DNA of 64,000 nt from Nitrincola iocasae. Its GTDB lineage: Bacteria > Pseudomonadota > Gammaproteobacteria > Pseudomonadales > Balneatricaceae. Below, piece by piece: positions 53,700 to 62,292 of this stretch. The position numbers and the translations under genes were made by a program. The notes beneath the pieces are model-generated. The model did not search any database, was not told the origin of the DNA, and saw only the letters and a list, made by a program, of their open reading frames with translations. The stretch lies in contig NZ_CP044222.1 of assembly GCF_008727795.1 (NCBI RefSeq), forward strand, positions 3,720,001 through 3,784,000, in the 5' to 3' direction. The first letter of the stretch is position 1. The number at the start of each line of letters is the position of its first letter.

Positions 53700-54520
53700 G
53701 CCAGCACCCGCAGCGTATTTCCGGCTTTACGTTGATCGAGCTGATTATTGTCATCGTCCTGTTGGGTGTGCTTGGCACGGTAACTATCGGCATCCTCCTG
53801 CAGCCTTTTCAGGCTTTTCAGGATCAATCACGCCGTGCCAGCCTGGTCGCGGAAGCCGATCAGGTGCTCACACGCATGACCCGTGAAATTCGTATGGCGC
53901 TGCCTAACAGTGTGCGTATCACCGAATCCAATGGCAACCAGTACCTGGAATTCATCCCTACCATCGGCGGGGGACGCTACCGGGCACTTGCTGATCTGAG
54001 TGATCCTGATAATCCAGTCGGCGATGTGTTGGATTTCACCACGATGGATAACAGTTTTGAAGTTCTCGGCGGTGTACTGGGTGAATTCAGTCCGGGTGAT
54101 TATGTCGTGGTCTTTAATGCCAGCACGGATCAGAACTCCAGTGCTAACGCCTACCGTGGTGACAACCGCGCCGCACTGACTGCTGGCTCCAGTAATGATG
54201 CCTTACAGATCCAGCCTGCGGAATTTCCGTTTGCCTCATTGGAAGCCCAGCGCTTCGATATTGTTCCGCAAACAGGACCGGTCACTTACGCCTGCCTGGA
54301 GAGCCAGCTTCAACGCTATAGCGGCTATGGCTTCCAGACGAGCCAACCCACCGGACTGACCTCGGGACACCTCATGGCCAGCCGGATTGGGCAATGTGAG
54401 TTCAACTACCTTCCCGGTGATCATATACGTAACGGGGTTGTCACCCTGCAGCTTAGTATCACCGAAGACGATGAAACCGTAGAGATGCTCTACCAGGCGC
54501 AGGTAATGAATACGCCATGA
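53696..54520 (+). CDS. mshO: MshO, minor prepilin
   Basis: This 274-residue protein has leader MSQHPQRIS then GFTLIELIIVIVLLGVLG, a PilW/GspJ-like body with EADQVLTRMTREIRMALP and a large soluble domain. It is longer than typical MshD. It overlaps mshP (ATGA). Expected to sit in the pilus tip complex. Confidence 0.78.
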   Translation: MSQHPQRISGFTLIELIIVIVLLGVLGTVTIGILLQPFQAFQDQSRRASLVAEADQVLTRMTREIRMALPNSVRITESNGNQYLEFIPTIGGGRYRALADLSDPDNPVGDVLDFTTMDNSFEVLGGVLGEFSPGDYVVVFNASTDQNSSANAYRGDNRAALTAGSSNDALQIQPAEFPFASLEAQRFDIVPQTGPVTYACLESQLQRYSGYGFQTSQPTGLTSGHLMASRIGQCEFNYLPGDHIRNGVVTLQLSITEDDETVEMLYQAQVMNTP

Positions 54521-54939
54521 TGAATCAAACGGCCTATCAACACCGACTAAATCCCCCCCGGGTTCATGGAATTTCACTGATCGCCGTACTCTTTATTCTG
54601 ATCGTACTGGGTGGTCTGGCGGCGGTAATGGCACAGATGGGCGCCACTCAGCATGCAGGCTACCTGCTGTCGCAACAAGGAAAGCAGGCTTACTATGCAG
54701 CACGCAGTGGGCTGGAATGGCTGCGGCATCAAACTCTTGAAAACGGTGAATGTCCCGCCGTCAGCACTGTTGTTATCTCCGGCTTCGATCTGACATTGAC
54801 CTGTGAAGAAGTCGTCGAAACAGAGGATACAGACACGCTGAAAATTTTCCATCTTGGCAGCCATGCTCAGAAGTCGGCCGGACCTTTTGGTATGATCAGT
54901 CGTGAAACCCGTGTTTCTGTTTGGTTGAGGTCAAGCTGA
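54517..54939 (+). CDS. mshP: MshP, PilX-like MSHA protein
   Basis: This 140-residue protein has one N-terminal span (ISLIAVLFILIVLGGLAAVM) with a G-I-S start instead of GFTLIE, as in PilX-type proteins, followed by YYAARSGLEWLRHQ. It ends with the stop overlapping mshQ (TGATG). It is the usual neighbour of mshQ. Confidence 0.72.
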   Translation: MMNQTAYQHRLNPPRVHGISLIAVLFILIVLGGLAAVMAQMGATQHAGYLLSQQGKQAYYAARSGLEWLRHQTLENGECPAVSTVVISGFDLTLTCEEVVETEDTDTLKIFHLGSHAQKSAGPFGMISRETRVSVWLRSS

Positions 54940-57900
54940 TGAAGTGTTTAAACCTGCAGAGTCTACTAATGCGCACTATATTGCTGCTTTTGACCTGTGT
55001 TTCTCTACTGCTCACCCCCTTGAACAGCTGGGCCAAGAACTACAGCCTTAACGGCAATACCAATTCAGCAAACTATCCGGACTGCTCCGGTTCCTGGTCT
55101 TCTAATAGTGGCACTATAACCTGCTCCGGAAAGATTACTCTTAGCCTTGGCGATACCATCATTCCAAATCAAAGCAGGGTGCTGGTTGCCAATGCCGGGT
55201 TTGATTTACCGGGTAACAATATTCTCGGTAGCAGCAGTAATCCCATGCCCATCCAATCCTCCTGGGGAAGCATTAGTGTACAAGGCGATAACAACGCTAT
55301 TTATGGTGCTATCACGTCTAACTCAGGCACTATTAATCTGAACAATGCCGAGGTTGAAGGCGATATATTCCTGCCCAGCGGCAGCATTAGCATTTCGGGT
55401 GGCACTGTACTGGGTAACACCCATTCCAATTGCTGTACCGTCACCATGACGAATACTCAAATAACAGGCGATGTCAGCAGCTCAAGCAGTACCGTCAGGA
55501 TTAATGGCGGCGTCATCAATGGCAATCTCTCCACTAATGGCGGTAGTGGCGTGATCGTTGAGAATGCCACCATGGAATCCGGTGCCATTACCACCGCCAG
55601 CGTTCCAATCACACTGTCAAACAGCCAGATAGGCTCCACAGCTAGCCCTATCAATCTGCAAAGTGCAAATCAGATCAATATATCTTCTGATACCACAGTC
55701 TACGGTAATGTCACGGCGGGAGGCTGGAGTTCCAGTCTGGCCATCGACATGACCAGTTGGGTCAATGGCCTATGCAGTCCGAGTCATCCACGCTGCGGAG
55801 CCATTTCATCTCTGATCGCGTCAGAAAATTTTGATAGTTATTCACCTGGAAGCCTGCAAGGTGGCAGTGCCGGTGAAGGCTGGACCGGTGCCTGGCGTGC
55901 ACACAGCAACAGTCAGTCCGTTATTGATACCAGTCAGAACCCGCTGGTGTATCACCAGGGAGGCCAATGTATTGCCGGGGCCAGCCGGGCGCTGCAACTC
56001 AGAGGCACCACTGATTATGCCGCCAGCCGTAATCTCAGCCGAACGGTGGATGATGATGTGGTCTATGTCAGCATGCTGGTACGTTTCACTGGCACGCAAG
56101 CAGTTAACAAGTTCTTTGCCCTTTGGTTTCAGGACCCCACTTATCAAAACCACCCAAATATCGGTATCAAGATGAACCGGGGCACAGGCAGTGGTCCGGA
56201 AGATTTCTTCGTGCGCACAACGAATCAGAATGAAACCTATCACACAGATCTGGTTTCCGGTCAGACCTACTTTTTGGTGGGCCGACTGAGTAAATCTTCG
56301 CCGGGTAGTAGCAATCGCTATGATCGCTTCGAACTCTGGGTGGATCCTGACAACCTGGATGCACCAGGTTCGCCGGATGTTGTAACTGATCTGAGAAACA
56401 GCAATATTTCAGCCTTCGATGAAATAGGCTTTAGAACATACCATCTCAGTTCAACGGATGAGCTGCTTGTTGATAGCCTCACGCTCGGGCTGGATTGGGA
56501 TGAGGTTGTCACCCCCTCGAGTGATTGCCCTGATCTGGTTCTGACCTGCATGACCGATGAATTTGCCCGGGAGGTGCTTGGTAATGACTGGTCTGTCACT
56601 CATCAAAGTGGGGGTTTTGGTAACCCTCGCATTGTGCAGCAACGCTTACGTATGACAGATGCATCCGGCAATGTCGCCACAGCGGCTACCTTGCAACGCT
56701 TGTTTCCCTCTGCAAATAACCTGATCACTGTTGAGTTTGATTTCTATGCTTATGGTGGTAACGGAGCCGATGGCATCGCCGTAGTACTTTCAGATGCCGC
56801 CATCACCCCAGCACCCGGTGGCTATGGTGGATCGCTGGGCTATGCACAGCGTAGCGGCGGTATCAACGGCTTTGCCGGGGGGTGGCTGGGTATTGGCTTG
56901 GACAGCTACGGCAATTTTTCCAACCCGTCTGAAAGTCGTCAAGGCGGTCCGGGGCGTAGGCAGAACAGCGTTGCGTTACGCGGTTCGGGTGCAGCCAACA
57001 GTGGTTACCATTATATACAGGGTACTGACACACTATCTCCAACGGTGCGAAATACATCCGGGCATCGTTATCGTATTACTGTAGACAGCCGTACTGGCGA
57101 TGAGTCCTGGGTGACGATTGAACGCGACACCGGCGCTGGGTACGAGAACCTGATTGGTCCTGTGGATATACTCAGCAGCGCCGGACAGGCACAAGTGCCT
57201 GAAAATCTGTTGTTAACCCTGACCGGTTCGACCGGGGGTTCCAATGACAATCATGAAATAGACAATCTGGAAGTCTGTGGCTTGCGCATGGAACCGCTTG
57301 AAGCGGACATCCATCATTACCGCCTACTTCACAGCGGCAGTGGCCTGACCTGTGCCGCCGAACCCATACAGGTCATCGCCTGCGCTTCAGACAATTGTAG
57401 TTCGCGTTTTACCGGTACTGCATCCGTTACCCTATCGCCCGCCTCATCCGGTACGGTTCGCTGGATTGATGGAAATCAGCAATACCTGGAAAACGGAGAA
57501 GCCACCTTTCAACTGCGTCGTAATACCCCAGGGAATGTAACCCTGGGTATAGCGGCCAGCGCCCCCAGCGCATCCAACGTCACACGTTGCTTCAGCAATG
57601 GTATTGAGGGCGACTGTACTCTTAGCTTTGCTGAAAGTGGTTTTATCTTTGATCTACCTGACCTGCTGGCTGACAAGCCGGACTCTTTTACTCTTAGCGC
57701 TCGCCGTGCTGACGAAAACAATCCTGACAGCTGTGCACCCGCATTCACAGGCGAACGTAGTATTAATTTCCGTAGCAGTTATATAAACCCGGACAGTGGC
57801 AACCAATCAGTTTCTCTGAATGGCCAGGCCATCAGTAACACAGCGGGTTGGACTTCGTTATTACTGGCATTTGATGAACACGCCAATGCGCAAGTCGATA

Positions 57901-59294
57901 TACGCTACCCGGATGCTGGCTTAAAACAGCTGGAAGCGGCATTCACAGGCACTGCCGGTAGCGATGAGCAAGGGTTATCTCTGTCAGGAAGTGATAGTTT
58001 CAGCAGTGCTCCTGCCGGTCTGTGTATCGAATCCACGGCAAATAATGCCGCTTGTGACAGCGAAGATGCCAATTGCTCTGTATTCACACAAGCCGGTGAA
58101 GACTTTCCTATGCGGGTACGTGGCGTCGTCTGGACTGCCGATAATGATCCCCAGTTATGTGACAATACCACCACGCCCAACTACCGCCAGAGTAACATCA
58201 CCCTGTCTTCATCGCTGATTGCACCCAGCGACGGCCGCAATGCTGAACTTTCACTCAGCCAGGTCAATATCACCGAAAATGGCCTGCAAACAGAAGCCAT
58301 CAATCTGTCCGAAGTGGGAGTCTTTCAATTACTGGCGGTTCCCCAAGCCAACAGCTATTTCGGCAGAACCGTCACTGCAGGGTTATCCACTCCGATCGGA
58401 CGCTTTATTCCCAGCCACTTCAGTATGCATTATCAGTTAGATGCGGCCTGTAGCACAGGTAGCAGCGATGCCTTTAGCTATAGCGGTTACCAGTCAGCCG
58501 CCAGTGTTCAAAACTCAGGGCAGCCATTTCAGATAACTGGTCACATCCTGGCACTGAATCGGCAAGAGCAGCCTACCTACAACTACCGACAGGCGTTTGC
58601 CAAACTCACCAGCGCCGATCTTACCGGCACCGCCCTGCTGGCACCCGATGGCATCGCTGAGGGTATATTCAATAGTTGGTCCCCAACCCTGGAGACGTTT
58701 ACCCAAGGGCGCGGAGATTTCAGCATCAACACAGATTATCTGGCCCAGCAGCGCCCGCATTCCCCCTTGTTAATCTATCCGAATCTGGCTGCAACAGACA
58801 GTGATGATGTCAGTGGTTCGGAGAGTGACCCGGCAGCAGCAGGCCGCTTTATCAGTGGGCGCATGGTGATAGAATCAGGCCATGCCTTCCTTGAAACTGA
58901 CCCGATCAACCTGACACTGGATGCACAAATGTATGATGGCAGCCGCTGGACCACGCATTCAGCCGATCGTTGCACCAGTGTCAGCGCTTTTCGAATGGAT
59001 AACGATCAGGAGGAAAATCAATCCAGCAATATTCAGATCGGTGCCGGAGCAACCAGCCTGCTTCCAAACCCTTATGATGCATTCGATGCAGGACAGCACA
59101 GCTTAACGCTAAGTGCGCCAGGTGAAGGGAATAGTGGCTTCACCAACCTGACTCCGCTATTGAATGATCAGCCCTGGTTACGTCATGACTGGACAGGCAA
59201 TGGTCAATACACCGACAACCCATCCGGACGTGCCGCCTGGGGCTTGTACCGGGGCAATCCGAATGTCATTTATATGCGGGAAGTTTGGCGATAA
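54939..59294 (+). CDS. mshQ: MshQ, large multidomain MSHA surface protein/adhesin candidate
   Basis: This 1451-residue secreted protein starts at 54939 (ATG overlapping the mshP stop). Signal peptide to about residue 32; a serine/glycine-rich beta repeat with bactofilin-like NGNL/EGDI steps (about 40-290); a concanavalin-like domain opening ENFDSYSPGSLQGG (about 295-530); a second lectin-like domain opening DEFAREVLGNDWS with GNGADGIAVVLSD (about 540-785); then a DUF6701-type C-terminal region (about 850-1451) ending in a conserved tail near YRGNPNVIYMREVW. It is the largest gene in the window and probably the tip adhesin (inference). Its 3' end overlaps a convergent CheW-like gene by 25 nt. 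Confidence 0.8.
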   Translation: MKCLNLQSLLMRTILLLLTCVSLLLTPLNSWAKNYSLNGNTNSANYPDCSGSWSSNSGTITCSGKITLSLGDTIIPNQSRVLVANAGFDLPGNNILGSSSNPMPIQSSWGSISVQGDNNAIYGAITSNSGTINLNNAEVEGDIFLPSGSISISGGTVLGNTHSNCCTVTMTNTQITGDVSSSSSTVRINGGVINGNLSTNGGSGVIVENATMESGAITTASVPITLSNSQIGSTASPINLQSANQINISSDTTVYGNVTAGGWSSSLAIDMTSWVNGLCSPSHPRCGAISSLIASENFDSYSPGSLQGGSAGEGWTGAWRAHSNSQSVIDTSQNPLVYHQGGQCIAGASRALQLRGTTDYAASRNLSRTVDDDVVYVSMLVRFTGTQAVNKFFALWFQDPTYQNHPNIGIKMNRGTGSGPEDFFVRTTNQNETYHTDLVSGQTYFLVGRLSKSSPGSSNRYDRFELWVDPDNLDAPGSPDVVTDLRNSNISAFDEIGFRTYHLSSTDELLVDSLTLGLDWDEVVTPSSDCPDLVLTCMTDEFAREVLGNDWSVTHQSGGFGNPRIVQQRLRMTDASGNVATAATLQRLFPSANNLITVEFDFYAYGGNGADGIAVVLSDAAITPAPGGYGGSLGYAQRSGGINGFAGGWLGIGLDSYGNFSNPSESRQGGPGRRQNSVALRGSGAANSGYHYIQGTDTLSPTVRNTSGHRYRITVDSRTGDESWVTIERDTGAGYENLIGPVDILSSAGQAQVPENLLLTLTGSTGGSNDNHEIDNLEVCGLRMEPLEADIHHYRLLHSGSGLTCAAEPIQVIACASDNCSSRFTGTASVTLSPASSGTVRWIDGNQQYLENGEATFQLRRNTPGNVTLGIAASAPSASNVTRCFSNGIEGDCTLSFAESGFIFDLPDLLADKPDSFTLSARRADENNPDSCAPAFTGERSINFRSSYINPDSGNQSVSLNGQAISNTAGWTSLLLAFDEHANAQVDIRYPDAGLKQLEAAFTGTAGSDEQGLSLSGSDSFSSAPAGLCIESTANNAACDSEDANCSVFTQAGEDFPMRVRGVVWTADNDPQLCDNTTTPNYRQSNITLSSSLIAPSDGRNAELSLSQVNITENGLQTEAINLSEVGVFQLLAVPQANSYFGRTVTAGLSTPIGRFIPSHFSMHYQLDAACSTGSSDAFSYSGYQSAASVQNSGQPFQITGHILALNRQEQPTYNYRQAFAKLTSADLTGTALLAPDGIAEGIFNSWSPTLETFTQGRGDFSINTDYLAQQRPHSPLLIYPNLAATDSDDVSGSESDPAAAGRFISGRMVIESGHAFLETDPINLTLDAQMYDGSRWTTHSADRCTSVSAFRMDNDQEENQSSNIQIGAGATSLLPNPYDAFDAGQHSLTLSAPGEGNSGFTNLTPLLNDQPWLRHDWTGNGQYTDNPSGRAAWGLYRGNPNVIYMREVWR

Positions 59295-59671
59295 TAGCCT
59301 TCCAGCGCATCAGCATCCAGCAGGGCAATAACACGCTGCTGGTAGAAGCCCAGCGCTTTTAACGGCTTGAAATGTGAGCGCTGCGCCATTATTTCGGGTA
59401 GAGGGTGAATATCAGCGGGTTGCAGTTCGATTAAATCCGCATCGGCACTTAAACCCAGCAGCCAATCAGCTGTTTTCCCACGCAATTTTAGCCATTGGCT
59501 AACGGGATCAGTCAGTAGTGTTTCATTGGCGACATCCGAGTAGAGCACGGAGAAAGGCACAATTGAAGATATCTGGGCATCTATCATGCCCCGTCCGGCA
59601 ACCCGAATGGCCTCCAATCCAAATAGCGAGCCCTCATGGCTGAAGACGACAACCGGAAGTGGCGAACTCAC
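59270..59671 (-). CDS. Small CheW-like protein, second copy
   Basis: This 133-residue protein has a CheW-type beta fold with segments such as VVVFSHEGSLFGLEAI and YQQRVIALLDADALEG at the C-terminus, but it is divergent. Four bases overlap the upstream CheW gene and the last 25 bases overlap the convergent mshQ. It may be a scaffold specific to this pathway or a decoy adaptor; I cannot tell. Confidence 0.65.
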   Translation of the reverse strand: MSSPLPVVVFSHEGSLFGLEAIRVAGRGMIDAQISSIVPFSVLYSDVANETLLTDPVSQWLKLRGKTADWLLGLSADADLIELQPADIHPLPEIMAQRSHFKPLKALGFYQQRVIALLDADALEGYYRQTSRI

Positions 59672-60183
59672 CCCGATTCTCCTTGCCAGGCTGAAAATAC
59701 ACTATCCAGATCCAGCACCGCTATCGCGTGCTGTTTAAACTGCAATAGACCCGTCACATATTGATGAAGATGCTCCGGCAGGCTTTCGGGTGGTGGCTGT
59801 ATCTGGCTTGCCGGAATATCCACCACATCCAGTAGCCGGTCTATACGCAGACCACTGTGCATTTTCTTACCTTTTGCCAGCAAAATAGCACTATGCCTGG
59901 TTATGTCACCGGGATCGTTAAGTTGCAACAGGTTATGCAGACGTATAACCGATTCGATATCTCCCCGTACATTCATGACACCCTCGACGGCTGGCGGCAT
60001 ACCGGGTACAAAATAAACCGGCTCAGTACCAGGCAATACTTCACCAACAGCCTCTCCCGGAAACGCAAAATCACGCTCTCCAAGGCTGAATATCACCAGT
60101 TTTATGACCGGCTCATCAACATCAACGATTTCCTCAGCCGATGCCTGTCGAGCGGCCAAAATGCCCTCCAGCGTTTCAGTCAT
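59668..60183 (-). CDS. CheW-family coupling protein
   Basis: Taken from the ATG at 60183 (MTETLEGI), which overlaps the GGDEF stop, this is 171 residues. CheW fold with LVIFSLGERDFAFPGEAV (about 31), GVMNVRGDIESVIRLHNLL and a C-terminal FKQHAIAVLDLDSVF. It would link a chemoreceptor to the CheA-like kinase of this operon. Confidence 0.85.
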   Translation of the reverse strand: MTETLEGILAARQASAEEIVDVDEPVIKLVIFSLGERDFAFPGEAVGEVLPGTEPVYFVPGMPPAVEGVMNVRGDIESVIRLHNLLQLNDPGDITRHSAILLAKGKKMHSGLRIDRLLDVVDIPASQIQPPPESLPEHLHQYVTGLLQFKQHAIAVLDLDSVFSAWQGESG

Positions 60184-61876
60184 GACGGTACCTGCCCACG
60201 ACAACCTGATTGCGCCCCTGGTGCTTGGCCTGATACAGCGCCCGGTCTGCTGCCATGCGCAGCGCATCAACATGGGTATAATCCGGGTAGCAACTCAGCC
60301 CGGCGCTGAAGGTACAATTGAATCGCGCTTTTCCGGCGGTAAAGGCTATATTGGAGAAATCTTCGCGCAGCTGATTCACCAATTTTTCGGCATATACCAA
60401 GGTGACATCTTTCAGTAATAAGGCAAACTCTTCACCCCCGTAACGTCCAATAATATCCGACCCTCTAAGCCGATGTTTCAGTATACGTGACAAGGCAACC
60501 AGCACCTGATCTCCAGCCATATGACCATGAAGATCGTTAACCTCTTTGAAGTTATCCAGATCGAGCATCACCAAAATCAGGTTTTCCTGCTGTCGAATCG
60601 CCTGTGCCAGACTGGTATGCAGCATTTCAGTGGTGGTAGTGTGATTGTACAGACTGGTCAGACTATCACGTGACATTAATGCGCGCAGAGTTCGCATACG
60701 TTCCGCCCGCAACACAACTGCCGCGACAAGCTCTTCCGGAATGACCGGTTTGGTGATGAAGCCTTCGACCCCTACCTGCATAGCCGAAAACTGTTTTTTA
60801 CGGTTGGTTTCATTAGACAGGTAGACGATGGGTAAACTGATGTACTCCGGCAACTGACGAATAATCGCAGCAAGCTCCACACCGGTACAACGCGGCATGT
60901 ACATATCGGCCAACACCAAATCCGGATTGAACTGTCGTAATACGTCCAAAATTCCAGACGGATCGTGCAACTGCTTCACACTCATGCCAGCTTCCTGAAG
61001 AATCAGGCTATGATAAGCGGCGACTTCTGGCTCATCATCAACAACCAGGATACGTAGTTGCTCTTCACGGCGTTCGCCCAACAGCAGTTCATCCAGCTTA
61101 GCGGCCAGATCCAGCGCCTGCGCCGGCTTGGTAAAGTAGGCAAGACAGCCTGCCTGTACTGCACCCAGCCGCGCCTCAAAGTCACCGTAACCTGACAAAA
61201 CAATCGACGGCAAAGCTTCGCCAATAATAACTGACAAGCGTGCCAGCTCATCAGTGCCGGCTGTACTGCCGTTAGGAAAATAAACGTCCATGATCACGGC
61301 GTCTGGCCGACGTTTCAGCACGGCATTGTGGAAGCTCTGGGTATCCAGAAAATATTCAATTTCGTAGCCAAAACAATGTAATTGATAGCCCAACTGGGTA
61401 ACCTGTTCAGGCTCATCATCACAAATATAGATCAAGGCCTTGCGGTTGCTTTCAGCTCGATTGGAGTCATCCTGCTCCATCTCAAAGAATGGGGCATGCT
61501 GAGTATCATCAGCCACATCCCCTCGGCTTTGCTGCAACTGCTGAAGCTGTTGTTTCATTTCACTCAACAGCTCGCCCAGCGGCAAGAGCTTATTGCCGGG
61601 AACCTCGGTTTCCGGTAGTTCGATTAACGTCAGCAGCAAGGTTTCACCGGTGTCGGCGATGTCCGCTAACCCGGTAAAGCCGAAGGAACTGGCTGTACCC
61701 TTGATGCTGTGAAAAAAACGGTGCAGCTCGACTGCCAACTTTGCGTGAGCCTGCCAGTCCGATGACAGTAATCGGTACTGTTGCTGTGCTTTGTCCAGAC
61801 GCGCAGGCATCTGGCTGAGAAAACTCATTCTCAACCGGGTAATTTTTTCCTGCAACGTTGGCTTTTTGACATCCAT
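60176..61876 (-). CDS. HPt-REC-REC-GGDEF diguanylate cyclase
   Basis: This 566-residue protein has an N-terminal HPt domain with H56 in RFFHSIKGTASSFG, a first receiver with D197 (AVIMDVYFPN), a second receiver with D324 (LVLADMYMP), and a GGDEF domain with GGEEF at 480-484 and an intact RxxD inhibitory site (R471-D474) five residues upstream. It should make cyclic-di-GMP when phosphorylated. Combining HPt and two receivers with GGDEF is unusual and suggests a branched phosphorelay from the CheA-like kinase. Overlaps the next gene by eight bases. Confidence 0.9.
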   Translation of the reverse strand: MDVKKPTLQEKITRLRMSFLSQMPARLDKAQQQYRLLSSDWQAHAKLAVELHRFFHSIKGTASSFGFTGLADIADTGETLLLTLIELPETEVPGNKLLPLGELLSEMKQQLQQLQQSRGDVADDTQHAPFFEMEQDDSNRAESNRKALIYICDDEPEQVTQLGYQLHCFGYEIEYFLDTQSFHNAVLKRRPDAVIMDVYFPNGSTAGTDELARLSVIIGEALPSIVLSGYGDFEARLGAVQAGCLAYFTKPAQALDLAAKLDELLLGERREEQLRILVVDDEPEVAAYHSLILQEAGMSVKQLHDPSGILDVLRQFNPDLVLADMYMPRCTGVELAAIIRQLPEYISLPIVYLSNETNRKKQFSAMQVGVEGFITKPVIPEELVAAVVLRAERMRTLRALMSRDSLTSLYNHTTTTEMLHTSLAQAIRQQENLILVMLDLDNFKEVNDLHGHMAGDQVLVALSRILKHRLRGSDIIGRYGGEEFALLLKDVTLVYAEKLVNQLREDFSNIAFTAGKARFNCTFSAGLSCYPDYTHVDALRMAADRALYQAKHQGRNQVVVGRYRHD

Positions 61877-61910
61877 CAGGATTTACTCCATCAACTTAAG
61901 CGGTTTAACT

Positions 61911-62267
61911 TTATCTGGCCAAAGCCTGTGTCACGGCGATAGGTAAGCTTTGTTCCAGATTAAAATCTTTCTGTATACAACCATCCAGACCCGGCTCCTT
62001 GGCGCTCAGCGTGGCGGGGTCATCGCCGGTCAGCAGGATAAACGGCAACGTCTGCCCCTGCTCCTTCAAATCGCGATACAGATCGATACCACTGATCAAA
62101 GGCATATTCATATCACTGACAATCAAAACGATCTGCGGGTGAGTATTCAGTTGCTCAACAGCTTCCACTGCATCAGCCGCCTGCACCACCTCAAACCCTT
62201 GGTCCTCAAGCACCGCAGCGGTCATTTCACCTGCCAGGGCATCATCATCCACTACCAGTATTTGCAT
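61911..62267 (-). CDS. Stand-alone receiver protein (CheY-like)
   Basis: This 118-residue single-domain response regulator has D-D near residue 8, phospho-acceptor in IVSDMNMPLISG (about D52) and a degenerate C-terminal lysine site (GCIQKDF). It lies between the CheA-like kinase and the diguanylate cyclase, 34 nt before the latter. It may be a shuttle or phosphate sink. Confidence 0.85.
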   Translation of the reverse strand: MQILVVDDDALAGEMTAAVLEDQGFEVVQAADAVEAVEQLNTHPQIVLIVSDMNMPLISGIDLYRDLKEQGQTLPFILLTGDDPATLSAKEPGLDGCIQKDFNLEQSLPIAVTQALAR

Positions 62268-62292
62268 GCTATTAATCCTGTATAGTCTATTT

